Position numbers and translations under genes: made by a program. The notes under the pieces were generated by a model. The model made no database searches. It saw only the letters and a list, made by a program, of their open reading frames with translations, and was not told where the DNA came from. From positions 26,683,727 to 26,747,726 of the forward strand of contig CM060478.1 in NCBI GenBank assembly GCA_030544235.1: a DNA stretch of 64,000 nt. Direction: 5' to 3'. Origin of the DNA: Lepturacanthus savala (taxonomy: Eukaryota > Chordata > Actinopteri > Scombriformes > Trichiuridae). Below, piece after piece: positions 1 through 12,639 of the stretch; position 1 is the first letter of the stretch; every line of letters starts with the position of its first letter.

Positions 1-105
1 GTGTCCAGACCAACAGTCCAGAATCCAAAGATCCTCAGTTTACTATTATAGAAGAATAAATAAACCAGAAAACAGATTTGTGGAGATTGAACCCATTTTC
101 TTCTT
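1..105 (-). repeat. dispersed teleost repeat, partial copy
   Basis: The stretch reads as the reverse complement of the repeat at 5598-5800. Both contain the words for GTCCAGACCAACAGTCCA and for TTACTATTATAGAAGAA. It is cut by the window edge. The family looks like a non-autonomous DNA element common in fish genomes. The family name is not assigned. Confidence 0.6.
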
Positions 106-109
106 AAAA

Positions 110-1000
110 CCAAAAAACAAACAAAAAAATTAATAAAATAGATGGTCGTTAATGTAAAATTTGGCAGCTAATTAATTAATCAATGCAGCTCTAATGGAAA
201 TTACAAAAAACAAAACAGTTTTATACTTGTTTGGGTTGTTATTTTTTTCTTTTTACACAAGAACTGTGAAAAACTGCTGACTTCTGACATAGCAAACATG
301 TTAACACTTTCCTTGATGAGTGAGTTCATAACACATTCCTAGCAACTGCCATTAACTACACACAAAGCATTCATGACTGTTTCATTAGACGTAACTCAAC
401 ATTCATACCAAACCTTTCATGAACAACTGAATATTTCACAGATCAATGACATTTTTTCAAAATAAAAAGTTTAACAATTGGAATCCAGCATTGCTGTTTT
501 TGGAGTTTATCACTGGGAGGCAAACTAGTCTACACAAAACTGACCCCTATTCATGTAATCTGGATACCATTAATGCAATCTTTCCAGCCTTGGTAAATAT
601 TTCTTGAATATCTTATGAAATCTACATCGAATGTCTCTTTCCTATACGGCTTGTGAAGTATTACCAGACAGCAGACGGGTAGACTATGTAGAACCAACAA
701 TACATTGTCAACATTAAATCAATGAATCAATGTTTCAGTTTGCATACTCAGTTAATATTGGAACTAAATTCATAACAGAGCTAATGTTTCATGTTGACTA
801 CTGTAGTGCCAATTGACTACTTGTGACAATTTGACAATTTTTTCTCATCAAGTTTTTCTCATTTGAAATTGCATATTAAAGAGGGTAATAAGCAATTTTG
901 GGTGTTATCAACATGCATATGTCTAGAAAACACAGAGACTGCTCTGAGAATTTAGTTGACTTTGCTGTGGGGCTTCAGTTTAAAACCAAGCACATCCCAT
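110..1000. other. AT-rich non-coding stretch
   Basis: No reading frame of note, no repeat structure that I can define, and no promoter or RNA gene seen. Confidence 0.6.
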
Positions 1001-1019
1001 GAGAGTAAATAAAAGGGCC

Positions 1020-2060
1020 AACAATCTATCGACTGTAATGCTCCTAATGATGTAAGTGGTGAGCAATCAGATGTCTGCCCTGAACTTGCTGATGCAGGGC
1101 AGTTTTTGAAAAATTTCGCTTTGTTTTACCTTAAACTGCAAGCTATGTCGTTGTTTACTTCCTCTGTTATTCAGGCAATTCTTGAAGATTTTCAAGCCAG
1201 ACACACTTTCTTTTAATGCTGAAAGAAAGGAGAAGAAAAACAGTGTTTGAAAATTACTTTTATTATGTTGAGGCAGTGCCCAATGCCTGGGACAAAATTA
1301 AGCAGGCAAAGAAAGCTTTGCTAATATGTCCCAATCAAACATCCAATCCCAACAGTCTCTCTTTCACTCTTTCAATGAGGGAGCAGTACATTCAAAGTAC
1401 ATTCCTGCGTCCCATCTAAGAAGGTACTTAAAGATGTTTGGGATGAGACTAATATTAGAGAGAATGTGTTGTTCAAAAAAGAGCTCTCATCAGTTGGCTT
1501 AATTCTAGATCAGGATTCATTTGAAGTTGTAAACCCTCTTGGGTTTGGTAAGAAAAAGCACTAGATACATGAGATACAGTATATCTCACTCTTTCAGATA
1601 TTTTGCCAAAGAACAGGTCCAGCACTGATCGTATGCAGCTCGTTCTTCTTTGAAAAGAACAGGATTTCAAATATTTTAGTCAGGACTTAGTCATGGGTCC
1701 CCTTGTCAAAGACCTAAACATCTTGAGTTCAGTGGTATTGACACATAATGATCTGTAAAAAGGCAAATCAACGTTGTTTGCCATTGGAAGTAACAAACTA
1801 GGTTCCCACAACATTGGGGGCTTTGTAGGAGTCAGCAGAAGTCAGCATTTCTGCAGATATTGTGACATTGACAGAAAATACATTTGAGAGTTCCTCTTTC
1901 CAAAGGTACAGACCCTAAAATCATACAGAGATCATGTTCAGAACAATGATAGGGATCCCACTGTAAGTGGAGGTTTCAAAAATATCAGTCAGGACTACCT
2001 CTCTGTGTGGCCATTATCTTTTTGAAAGCACAGTGTCACAGTGTCTAATCCAGACAATGA
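1020..2060 (+). pseudogene. degenerate transposon-like coding relic
   Basis: Frame-shifted and stop-interrupted protein fragments can be read on the + strand. The best one, around 1775-1895, includes LGSHNIGGF followed by FCRYCDIDRK, a Cys-x2-Cys peptide. From memory this resembles a multicopy, probably transposon-derived protein family in fish, but I cannot name it. An earlier fragment around 1400-1440 reads ASHLRRYLKMFGM. Multiple stops and frame changes show that it is dead. Confidence 0.4.
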
Positions 2061-2289
2061 CAAGCAAGGTGGGCATGCAGTGCAAAAGTGGTGTTTGCTC
2101 AGATTGTTTATTTGTGCACGAGCCATTTCAACAGGCCAAATAGGCTGCTTGAAAGTTATTAATGATGAGTATCTGTATTTCAGACAGCAATACTACTGTC
2201 AAACAACAAATTAATGGTGTAGTTATGGACTCAGACTTGAATTTCAACAGTCTAATTAGAGCCATCACAAAAGTCATCACACTACCACC

Positions 2290-2690
2290 TGAAGAATATA
2301 TCAAGGGTTAAAGGCCTTAGATCTCAGCAAGACCTATCCATGCTTTCATTTTCAGTAGACTTGACTACTGTAACAGGGTCTTTACAGGCCTCTCTAAGAA
2401 ATCAATCAGACAGGTGCAGCTAATTCAAAATGCTGCCACTAGAGTCCTCACTAACACTAAAAAGTAGATCATATCACTCCAGTTCTGAGGTCCTTGCAGT
2501 GACCTGTCAAAGAATTTATTTTAAAATATGTTTACTGGTTTATAAAGCACTGAATGGAATAGGGCACAAGTATATCTGTGATCTGGTGATCCTTTATGAA
2601 CCATCCAGACCTCTTAGATGGTCTGCTCTCTGTTACCAGAGTCAGAACTAAACATGGAGAAGCAGTGTTTCTATGCCCCACGTATCTGAA
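2290..2690 (+). pseudogene. LINE (L2/CR1-like) ORF2 C-terminal fragment
   Basis: Stop-interrupted translation gives the typical C-terminal tail of a fish non-LTR retrotransposon reverse transcriptase protein: FDYCNRVFTGLSKKSIRQ, LIQNAATRVLTNT, LVYKALNG, and then VRTKHGEA. The copy lacks the catalytic part and has several stops. Its last part leads directly into the 21-bp minisatellite that follows. Confidence 0.8.
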
Positions 2691-3046
2691 ACTAACTCCC
2701 AGTGAACTGGAACAAACACCCAGAGAACAGGAAATAACTCCCAGAGAACTGGACCAAACTCCCAGAGAACTGGGACAAACTCCCAGAGAACTGGAACAAA
2801 CTCCCAGAGAACTGGGACAAACTCCTAGAGAACTGGAACAAACTCCCGGAGAACTGGGACAAACTCCCAGAGAACTGGAACAAACTCCCAGAGAACTGGG
2901 ACAAACTCCTAGAGAACTGGAACAAACTCCCAGAGAACTGGAACAAACTCCCAGAGAACTGGAACAAACTCCCGGAGAACTGGGACAAACTCCCAGAGAA
3001 CTGGAACAAACTCCCAGAGAACTGGAACAAACTCCCAGAGAACTGC
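2690..3046 (+). repeat. 21-bp minisatellite, about 17 units, derived from a LINE tail
   Basis: The unit is close to ACTCCCAGAGAACTGGAACAA. Read on the + strand it codes for seven-residue units TPRELEQ/TPRELGQ, 17 in a row. Because 21 is a multiple of 3, long open frames appear on both strands, but these are by-products of the repeat. The unit matches the LINE tail seen once at 16284-16310 (CTGGAACAAACTCCCAGG). Confidence 0.9.
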
Positions 3047-3059
3047 AGGTCTGCTGCAA

Positions 3060-5590
3060 CTCTCACTGTTTTTTCTGTTTGTTGCTGCCTATTGCTAATG
3101 TTGTTTCTTATTTTCAAAACATATTCCACTGCACTTTGTTCTTGTTTTTAATTTAAATTTTAGATTTTTCCCCTTTTAATCAACTGCCTTGTCTAAACTA
3201 GATAGCAGTAGGAGGACTGTGAAATTAAATGAATGAATTTAATGAATTTACAGGGCAATTGTTTACAGTGTGTGTTTTGCATTTAATTTACTTGCTCCAA
3301 CCCAGTTGATGGACACATGGCTAATTCACTTTTTGTCTGTCTCCAGAAATTAACCAATATAGTCTAATCTGCCTGAAAACATAGGAACAATGAGTTGTTT
3401 CCTTAAAGTCAGGGTTTATCCCCTTGAATGACTTTGCACACAAAGGATTCAATGTTGTCAAAAGTTGTTAGAGTGTTAATAGCCTTCACCTTCCCAGGCG
3501 AAATAAAATGGTGTGAATGACATTTAGCTTCTCAGGGACTGTCAGTGTTGTGCATAAAGCATAGAGATTAAGAAGAAATTACCATGTGTGCTTAAAGCCT
3601 CTTAGAAAGGTGGAAATGACATGTTCCAAACAAATGTCTCATGAGGGTGGAGAGAATATGATCTATAGTGAAACATTTTATTTGTGAATTTTCAATGTAT
3701 AAAACAGGACAGTAAGCACATTGAGGTATAGTAAGAAAAGCACCACAAAAAAAAAACAAAAAAACTTGCCACCTGAAAACAGGAGAAAGAGAGAGGGTGA
3801 AAAAGGCCTCCTCATAAATAATACATACATCGATATATTGAATGCACCTGTCAATATATACAAATCAAAAACATGAAGCTACATTGACAGAAAGGTAAAT
3901 GGGTGACGCATTACTATTACTGTTAGGACATTCCTGACAGATACAGTAAAAATGGTTGCCACATCTTATCGAAGGTTGCAGAGTTGAGATAGACACTGTA
4001 TTGGATCTCTTCCATATGTATGCCAGTACACTCCGCAGTTCGCAGCCTATTAGTAATGGCAGAAGTTTTGTAGCTGAGGCCACCATCTGATTTGGTGTGG
4101 GTTTTTTGGGTTAAATGATTTTTAGTGATGTGGTGTGCAGCTCCACATGAAAAGTAGAATGAAAATATCTAGTAATTTTAAAAAGGCCTTGGGTAAAAAT
4201 ATAGGTAGATTCTGGAAGAGGTAGAAGAATCTGAGGAAATTCACCATTCACTTCACATTAGCTTGCGTTTAGTAGACTTGTCAATTTCCAATAGCTGTTG
4301 GCATCTCTTTTCCAGGGCTGTGAGGCTGGAAAACCCTCCAAGTTGGAGATGAGTGTTGTGTGGTCTTCTGGGGAAGTCTGGACTTGATGGACATTGGTGT
4401 TGAGTGTGGTGATCATGTCTTTGTCCAGTTTCCCTATGGCAGCCAAGACACAAGCTAGCGTGGGCTGTGAAGTTGAAGCACCATCGGTGTAAGAAGAGAC
4501 GCCCGGACCACTACTAGTTTCTCCTTATTCCTGCTGGATCCATTGATAGTTCTGTAAATGTAGAATTTTTGTGAACGTTTAGTGGGTTTGTGGGGGAGCC
4601 ACTCAAGGATGCCACTACTCCATGTGGAGCTCTCTAGCGCCTCTCTCAAATTTGGTGAAACAACTTTTAAAGGCAGGAATACAGCTGGTTTAAGCTTGTA
4701 AGGATGTTTTATAATTAAGGGAGCACTTGTTTGAATAAAAGTATGATTGTGTGGTGCAGGCAAATTTAAAGAAAAGCCAACAAAGTAAATGATGTGACAA
4801 ATGATAGATTACAGATGTACACTTCTTATTTATAAACTTCTTATACCGCGTTATCTACAGTCCGCATTACTGTTTTGAAAAAAAAAAAAACTCTACTCCT
4901 CTAACATCTTTTCCTGTCAAATTCAGCAGGACTGACACCCCTTTATTTCCAACTTTATAATGATCCCTTTTTTGCATTTTGTGAGGAAACAGCATAATAG
5001 GCTGTGACTTAAAATGAAAAAAAGAACAACAAAAAAAAAAAAAACGCTTAATGCAAATCTGTTGAACAATTGCTCCTGGACAGGAGACATGTTTAGATTG
5101 AATCTTCAGTACCAGGGCTGCATCTCTTCACGTCTGTTCTGTTTTCTCTCTCTTTTTTCTCATCTCATTTCATCTTTCACTCTCTACCATCATTTTGCTG
5201 TTTCTCCCTTCTCTCTCTCTCTCTCTGCTCTAATCTAGCTGTCAGTCATCTTGTCACAGCGGTTCCGAAGCCTCATTTCCTGGGGAGGAATCCATTAGCA
5301 GAGGGCTGCTCTGCTATTACCTGCTGAATTACCAGGCCGTCACTGACAATTAGTTAGGAGACAGGGGACACCGGCTGTGGTGGCTGTCCTAACAACTGGC
5401 ACCCAGCCAGAGACTCACACATGGGTCCTATAAATATATAAATACAGGGCTTTCCCATGAATGCATCATGACAGGATATATCCTGATATATTGTAATATC
5501 AATATCTTGTTCCACTGCTACTATGTAGGAGTAAAGCAAGTCACAGATGTCAAACTTCCCTAATAATTCTCGGGAAATTATTGTCTGCAT
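3060..5590. other. non-coding stretch with poly-A/T tracts
   Basis: No gene recognised. On the - strand around 4255-4450 a short frame has the look of a LINE ORF1 coiled coil, but the resemblance is too weak to call. Short A-runs occur at 3747-3770, 4876-4890 and 5029-5044, and a CT-rich stretch near 5140-5230. Confidence 0.5.
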
Positions 5591-5597
5591 TTTCAAT

Positions 5598-5815
5598 TAG
5601 AGCTGCAGCTATTCATTGATTATTTGCAAACTATTACATTAAATACCAACTATTTTGATGATCAATTAATCGATTTGAGTCATTTTTTAAAAAAGTGTCA
5701 AAATTCTCTGACTCCAAATTCTATTTTCTGATTTCTTCTATAATAGTAAATAGATGATCTTTAGATTGTGGACTGTTGGTCTGGACAAAAAAAAAAAAAA
5801 GACATTTTAGATTGA
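5598..5815 (+). repeat. dispersed teleost repeat (same family as 1-105)
   Basis: It starts AGAGCTGCAGCTATTCATTG, contains CAATTAATCGATTTGAGTC, and ends with TTGTGGACTGTTGGTCTGGAC before an A-run. The opening and the ATCGATT core are typical of a very abundant short fish repeat, probably a MITE. Confidence 0.65.
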
Positions 5816-5866
5816 TGCACCTCGAGGAGTCACACCCTTACGACAGCGTCCCCCATCATCCTCTCC

Positions 5867-7022
5867 TGGTACCAACACAGCCATCGGCACTCCCTCATTC
5901 AGTCTCGTCACCTCCTATTTCTGAATACTCTTTACTCTGTCTTAATAAGTCTCACACCTTTAAATCCAGAAAAGGTATGGGATTTATACATTTAAACATC
6001 AGAAGTCTGTGGTAGGGGACTGCAGACCTCCATCGGTAGATTCTCGTACCTTAACTAAACTGGAGGAATTACTCTCTCAGTATATGAACTCTGAAGTAAT
6101 AATCCTGGGTGATTTTCATCTTGATTGGCTAAAAACTGCTGCTGAACACCTGAAGGAACTGTGTAATAATCTAAATGTCTCACAAATGATTTATGTTCCT
6201 ACCAGACCCAATTCAAAGATATCATAACAAGTCCACAATAATAGACCTTATTCTAACCAATAGAGCTGATAAGATTATTGCCAATAGTGTTTTTTCTCTT
6301 GGTAATCACTGCCCGGTCGCTTGGATTCATGCTACACACTTAAAAAGGTTGCAAAATCTAAAAAAAACTTTAATGAGCAAACATATATTTATGATCACTA
6401 TCATAGTGATATCCAGGTGTTGATTTTATCAGTCTGCACCTGTCGACACCACAAAATACTGTGGTATTTGGTTTGATGAGTCATTTACCTTTAAATATCA
6501 CTTTGATTTTGTCACAAACTCTGGCAAAAACTATTTTTTAAAATAGATTTGTCCAATTTTCCCCAGCACTGAATACAAAGTATAGTTGAGTCAATCCTTT
6601 TATCAGTACTTGATTGTGGAGACATAATCTCACTCTCAAACCCCTCGACTCATTTTATCACTCTGACATTTATCACTGGTGATCCTGTCACCCAAATACC
6701 ACGAGTTCACTCTGATCTTGGAAAAACTGCTTTTAGTTACTGTTACTGCACAAACTACATGGAACCATCTGCAGAACTCACTAAGACTGACTCTATCACT
6801 CACCCCAGACATTTTAGGGCATTACTTATGAGCCACTTTGCTTCTTATATGCGTCTGTTTTAACACAGATTTTATCTGATTGTATATTCATTCATGTTGT
6901 ATTGTTTACATTTTTTATGTTTTATTATATTTTTTTTCCACATTGTACCTCGACATCATTGCAAATGAGGGAAACCTCAATGACCTTCAAGGCTTAAATA
7001 TATATTTGATTGAATGAATGTT
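5867..7022 (+). pseudogene. L2-like LINE, 5' truncated and internally deleted
   Basis: Endonuclease-domain pieces are legible: HLNIRSL, then VIILGDFHLDW, then VPTRPNS, IDLILTNRAD and LGNHCPVAWI. These are the conserved blocks of APE-type LINE endonucleases. Most of the RT is missing. The RT C-terminal part reappears from about 6440 with FITGDPVTQIPRVHSDLGKTAF. The copy ends in a region close to CATTGCAAATGAGGGAAACC followed by a TTGAATGAATG tail, as expected for L2-type 3' ends. Several stops and frameshifts show it is dead. Confidence 0.8.
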
Positions 7023-7069
7023 GATTGTATCATCAAATCACTTCAATATTTGTAAAATGGCAGTACCCT

Positions 7070-7145
7070 GTGATGAAAAGTAACTAAGTACATTTATTCA
7101 AGTACTGTACTAAAGTACAGTTTTGAGGTATGTAAGTAAGATGTA
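7070..7145. repeat. short dispersed teleost repeat, fragment
   Basis: AAAGTAACTAAGTACATTTA..CAAGTACTGTACTAAAGTACAG..TTTTGAGGTA is a frequently seen fish repeat head. A related piece, GTAAGTATCTGAGTACTTCTCTGAGTATT, occurs at 8963-8993. Confidence 0.55.
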
Positions 7146-7149
7146 AGAC

Positions 7150-8290
7150 GTACGGAATTATGCATTTTGTATATGCTACATGATTGACTTTTATTTTTCT
7201 CCAAAACATGATTAAATCTTAAAAAAGTATTTCAATTCTGAATCATTTTAAACATATCTTTCTGTAAGAAGACAGAAAAAGGTTATATTTTATCAGCCCG
7301 TTGAAACGTTTGCTCCAAGAGGCAGGCTTTAGCTGTATTTTTTTTTTCAGGACAGTTGAAGACATGTTGTTGACATGAAGACATGCAGGCTCTGCAATTT
7401 TCTCCCTTGCTGGGATATTTTCTGGGGATTTGGGCTGCTCTGGACACGATAAAGGTAATAAAAAACATACCAAATATGAGCCAGAAATGGAAGGCGTGTT
7501 TATAATAAAGGTTTGAAAGTGTTTAGCTTTTTATAACGTCAAGTAAAACTGAGTTAGTCGTTGCTAACCATAACTAGATGCTAATGTTAGCTGTTTGGTC
7601 ATTCTGCTGGTGGCAGCTAACAACTAGTGTGTACGGGAAAATTGATAGAATATACTGTAGGTCTACTCTATGTGGGGGATGGGTAACTAACATTGTGGCA
7701 GTGGTAACAAAATGGAGGTAAATGGACTCTGCAATATGAATTTTTTCTTCTTATTAATTCTTCCATGCTGAGGTCCAGCGGTGTTCTTGGGTGGTTCATA
7801 GTGGTAGTACATGTTTGTCTCATTCTAACGTTAATCTATTACAGAAGCAAAAGAGAAGAAAGGGAGAGTAATAAAAACTGGATTTTTTTTTTTAACAATA
7901 ACTTTACATTAAAATTACTGGACCACAGCCTGTGAATTTTCATGTTAATATTGGAGGCCTACAACATATTCAAATTGTATTTAGAAGTGTTATACAAATA
8001 AAGTTAAAATGATTATTATATTCTGTCATTTGAGAATCCAAAATTCACCCTCTAATGTCAAAGATTCAAATGATGTGACAAAAGATTTCTGTCTATATGA
8101 ATGAGAAGAAGTTTTTCGCATTTATCATTTTAGTGGCTCATTTTACCTGTGCATCAACCGTGCATCAAAAACAAATAAATGAATAAAATTGGCACAAAGG
8201 ATGTTTCAAGATTTGTAGGGCTTATTTAATATATTTTATCACATAATTCTAGCACAAAACAAAAAAATGATCTCTATTTGTTTGACATTA
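7150..8290. other. non-coding AT-rich stretch
   Basis: No gene or defined repeat seen. Confidence 0.5.
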
Positions 8291-8299
8291 CATTTGAAT

Positions 8300-8860
8300 A
8301 TGTATGCGCACTGGCAGCGATAAACCAATCAGAGAACAATACGTAATACGTACAGTGCCCGGCTTACCTCAGCCACGCCTCTGGCAGGTATACAACCTGC
8401 CTACAAGGGAAATGGTGTCAGTGAAGAGACATGCTTACAAGGCACAATTCAAACTACAGGCTATCAGTAACAGCTGTAAATGGGAATAGAGCACCTGTGA
8501 GACAATTCAACATCAATGAATCCGGGGGGTCGATAAACATCTCCCTGAAATGAATGTTTGGAACTTGGGATGTCTGAATTCCGACACAGAAGATGAGGAC
8601 TTTGACAGATTCGAAGCAGAAGAGTGATTAAAAAATTATGAGTACATTGTAAATAGTGGAATAAAGTTCAAATAACCTCAATGTTCTGCTTCCATTGCCT
8701 TCTTTTTTCCAACCGTATATAGCATTATAGCATGCATCCTTCAATATGGTGCACTTTATGCATGGGTTAAGTACAGAAATTGAGCCCATAATTGAGAATG
8801 CACCTAATAATATGGTGCACCTCATAGTGCTGAAAATAAGGTAATCGTCCTAAATTACGT
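8300..8860 (+). pseudogene. pogo/Tigger-like DNA transposon relic
   Basis: Around 8410-8520 the + strand encodes VSVKRHAYKAQFKLQAIS, then a frameshifted piece ending in VNES. This fits the N-terminal helix-turn-helix of pogo/Tigger-type transposases. About 250 bp downstream, CACCTAATAATATGGTGCAC and CTGAAAATAAGGTAAT (8803-8845) look like the end of such an element. The remainder of the transposase is missing. Confidence 0.6.
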
Positions 8861-10600
8861 GTACTTTACAGTGTTTGTGATAGAAACAAAAAACCTGCTA
8901 TAATAACACTGTACAACAAGCACTTAAGTGAGTTAGATGACAGTATTCTGATTATTACTGTAAGTAAGTATCTGAGTACTTCTCTGAGTATTAGTTTTCA
9001 TGTATGTTTATCAAATCGGGAGGTAAACATAATGTCCCAGCCCTACACTACGTACATACTTATATATCAGTATTTCCAAAAGACAAAATGATTTCATTTC
9101 AGTCTATGAAAAAACATAAGGTGCTTGCTGATGACACTGTATTTAATAATGTATGAGTAAGCACAGGGATGTGTGTGAACACCACTTTTCATTCACAGAA
9201 TATTATTATCAGTGGCAATTTTTCTCTGTGTTGAGAAAACTGTCAGTGACGTTTACTCGTTTATCACATTTAAATGCACACAATTAAGCAGACAGATTAT
9301 GAGTTTGATGTATAACTGCAGGTTTGCTGGTTCAGTTCTCCAAAATATGTAATAAATTATGGGTGAGAGATATACTGTGGTCTCCCATTATTTGAATGTA
9401 TTTCCTGAACAGAGCAGCACCTAGTGAAGCATATTAAATCATCATGTAGTAGTCATAGTTAAACTAAAAAAAAGAAAAAGGGTTAGGGTTAGTGGAAACT
9501 CTGGACTTTTCTAGCAATGCTAATTTTAAAAGGCCTTGCCTTTCAATGACAATGTTTAATAACCCAAGCACCTTTTTTCCAGTTTTGCCATAGCAGAGTT
9601 TTCATTTTATGTGAAAACAGATTGTAATCTCATTACATCTGTTGCTCCCCAAACCTTTGATTTATATTCTTTCCCAATCTTGTTCTGCCAACATTGCCTG
9701 TAACCTTTGATATCTATTCTCTCTGAGTTTTGTGTTGATTGCTTGTTGTCTCTGGTGTGAGGTGAGAAGTGTTTTTTTCTTCTTTTTTTATAAGCCCTTT
9801 AAGTTCTGCACAAATGAGTTTCTCATCTTTTGCTTTTTTCCCTTGTTTTCTTTTGCCGGTATATCTGTTTCATAATTCTGCATCTATGCGTCATCTTTGT
9901 AAAAATCAACAGCCGAGGTATCTTCAAATTATACTTTGGGGAACCATTTTCATAAAGCGCTCATGGTTACTGAACCAGACCTTATGAAATAGGGTTCTGA
10001 CTGTCCTTGAAAAGACAATTAGAAAGAATAGTTGGATCATTTCCAGCACGGCTGTAACTCATCAGGGACATAGATTGGGGACAGATTTCTGTGTTTTATC
10101 CAAAGCAGTTTAGGCAGAATTTTAAGAGGCACTCCATGGACTTCTACACACAATGTTCAGTTTAATTGTCATGGGAAATAATACACAGCCCGTGGAAACA
10201 GCTTAATAAGACTGTTGGTGACTGAGAAGAAGAGAATTCTAAGTTACAAAATAATGCTGACGTCATCTGGTTGGTAGGTTTGAAGATCACAGATGTTTAC
10301 CAGAAAGCTTACATTACAAATGTAAGCATTTTGTGAGGATTTAATACGTGATACTTTTGAGACTTTGTTGGGCTATATGTTTTCACATGTATGTATGTAT
10401 GATTGTATCTGAATATGATTTCTGTAAATCATTTCTTATTTTTTGTGTTTGTTACACTAAAATGTTTCAGATCATCAAACAATTTTGACACCACAAGTGA
10501 ACACAAAATGGAATCTAAATGAAGGTTTTTGTTATTAAGGGAGAAAAAAAAAAAAAACCATGGCCCTGTATAAAAAAGTGATTCCCCTCTAAGCTGAATA
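8860..10600. other. non-coding stretch
   Basis: No gene recognised. A short GGGTTAGGGTTAG telomere-like piece lies at 9480-9492. Confidence 0.5.
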
Positions 10601-10605
10601 TCTGG

Positions 10606-11252
10606 TTAAGTCTAGTTTATGTTTAGGGCATATGCGTTGCGTCGACGCGAACTACAAGGGCTCTGATTGGTCAGCCATGCTGGTCGTCGTGTTGCCTCTG
10701 CAAACTGCTTCTTTGTCGCTTCCATTTCAACATTTGCAAAAAAACTATTTTCTCTTTGATATTGATACGCTCCAAACACACACTCCATCCTGATTGTATA
10801 GGAGGCCAGCTGAAAAAAAAAAAGTCTTGTAAATAATAAAAAAAAAAAACACTCTGATACAAAACAGAAAGACAAAAAACAGGCAAAAGGAAAACCCGAG
10901 CCTGGTACATACAGTGCGGAATATGGTTAATTTAAGGGAATTTTTTTTGTTGTTGTTTGTTTGTTTTCTGCAATAATTTGCAATAAAACCATTTGCTCTT
11001 TGATATCAATGAGCTCCAAACACACACTATATCCTGGTACAAGAATGAAAAAAAAACAGGCAAAAAAAAATCTAGTATACAGTCCGGACTTATTTAAGGG
11101 GATGTTTTTTCTGTCTTGTGCTGGATTTCTATTTTTTTTTTTTTTGCCTGGCCCACGGTCGACGCTGTGAAGGGAAAGCAACACGTTCCCTCAACGCAGA
11201 ACTTTAAATGCAGAAGGTCTACATTGCATCAACAAGTATAAACCAGGCTTTA
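10606..11252. mobile_element. Harbinger-like MITE with TTA target duplication
   Basis: Inverted ends AGTCTAGTTTATG (10609) and, read from the other end, AGCCTGGTTTATA (up to 11249) are flanked by TTA on both sides (10606-10608 and 11250-11252). A 3-bp TWA duplication is the mark of PIF/Harbinger elements. Near the ends are GTCGACGC motifs (about 10641 and 11158), common in this family in fish. Inside is a diverged direct repeat: CTCTTTGATAT..GCTCCAAACACACACT occurs at 10750-10787 and 10997-11029. No transposase is encoded. Confidence 0.75.
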
Positions 11253-11309
11253 GAAGCAACAACTGCAATCAAGTGTTTGCAATAAATTGCAATAAGTCTC
11301 TCACGGCAC

Positions 11310-12580
11310 CGTGGAAGAATTATGGCCCGCTCATCATTGCAGAATTGTTGTAATCCAGTCACACTGCAGGATTTCGAGCATGAAACACTTTTTTAAGGTT
11401 CTGATTCAGCTAGAGGTCACTTACAGATGGCTGGACATTCTTCTTCAGGACTATTTAGTAGACAGCAGAATTCATGGTTCTATTACTGGAATCAATTGGC
11501 TTCTATCAGAAAGTAGATGTACCTACCCATGGGTAGCCCTTGTTCTAAGATACAGCATCAAAGTTGAACATTTATTTGTCTATCCACAGTATCCCCTCTT
11601 ATCAGACCATTTTTAAAATAACTTTTGAATTCCTCTTACTGAATTTCTCACCACCAGAGAAGAATATAATTACTAGACGTCTAAATGATAGTGCTATACC
11701 TAATTTCAAGAAAGTGATTCCATCAGTATTTGATTCACTGCCTTTCCTCACCACAGTTGTAGACTTCTATGCTGCTGCTTGTCCATCTGAAATACATCAT
11801 GTTGTTGAGAGCACTGCAGGTTCACTGTGAACAACTCTTGACACCATCGCTCCTCTGAAAGAGAAGTTAGTTAAACAAAAAAGAGTCAACTACTATAACT
11901 CTCAAAACCATATATTGAAGATATCTTCGCAAAGACTTGAACAAATATGGCGTTCCACCAAACTGGAAGAAGCTCTCTGCACAAGGAAAGAAAGTCTCAG
12001 AATGTACAGGAAGGCCCTCTGTGATGCCAGAGCTGCCTATTACTCCTCACTAATAGAGAGAAACAATCCTTTTCAGCACTTTAGCTACACTGACAAAAAC
12101 TAACGACTAATGATCCATGTATTCCTACCCTAACCTACCCTATTCCTAACCCTAACCCTAACTATTAGTAGCAATTACTTCATGGTCATCAGCTCCTTCC
12201 ATCAAAACATCAAACATCTACCTAGACACATTTTCTTCAAACAACCTTTCTGAACTAGCTTCACTGATTTCTTCATCTAAAACATCAACCTGTCTTTTGG
12301 ACACTATATCAGCAGGACTGCTTAACCCTTAATACACCAAGATATTTTTTTTTGATATTTTTTGTGCTCCTGGCTTCCTTTGAAATCAAGAATAGAATTC
12401 AAAATCCTCCTCCTCATCTGCAAAACTCTCAAAGATCTCATAGTTCCATATTATCCGCTGAGAATACTGCGCTACCAAGTTCTCTATATATGTACAAGAA
12501 GAATGTTCCAAAATGGTTGGCTGTCAAAAGAGAATGGAATTGTTTGCAGGTGTCATTGGAAGTGGCCCATGTAATGAGAA
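11310..12580 (+). pseudogene. L2/CR1-like LINE fragments
   Basis: At 11960-12100 the + strand reads RMYRKALCDARAAYYSSLIE, the region between endonuclease and RT in L2-like LINEs. At 12370-12480 it reads SRIEFKILLLICKTLKDL, the post-RT tail. The RT catalytic core between them is absent, so this is an internally deleted copy. Short C-rich telomere-like units (CCTAACCCTAACCCTAAC) lie between the pieces at about 12147-12165. Confidence 0.7.
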
Positions 12581-12639
12581 AGGCCTTCAGAGCGAGCTCA
12601 GTCATTCAGTTCCTCTCATCTGTCCAGGCGCTACTCATA

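Noticed and set aside
2532..3156. Long open frames on both strands with seven-residue repeats, resembling a repeat protein gene or a CRISPR-like array
   Set aside because: They result from the 21-bp minisatellite, which stays open in several frames. There are no distinct spacers and no promoter or start context.
12121..12165. Interstitial telomere array
   Set aside because: Only two to three imperfect CCCTAA units, too short to mean a telomere fusion site.
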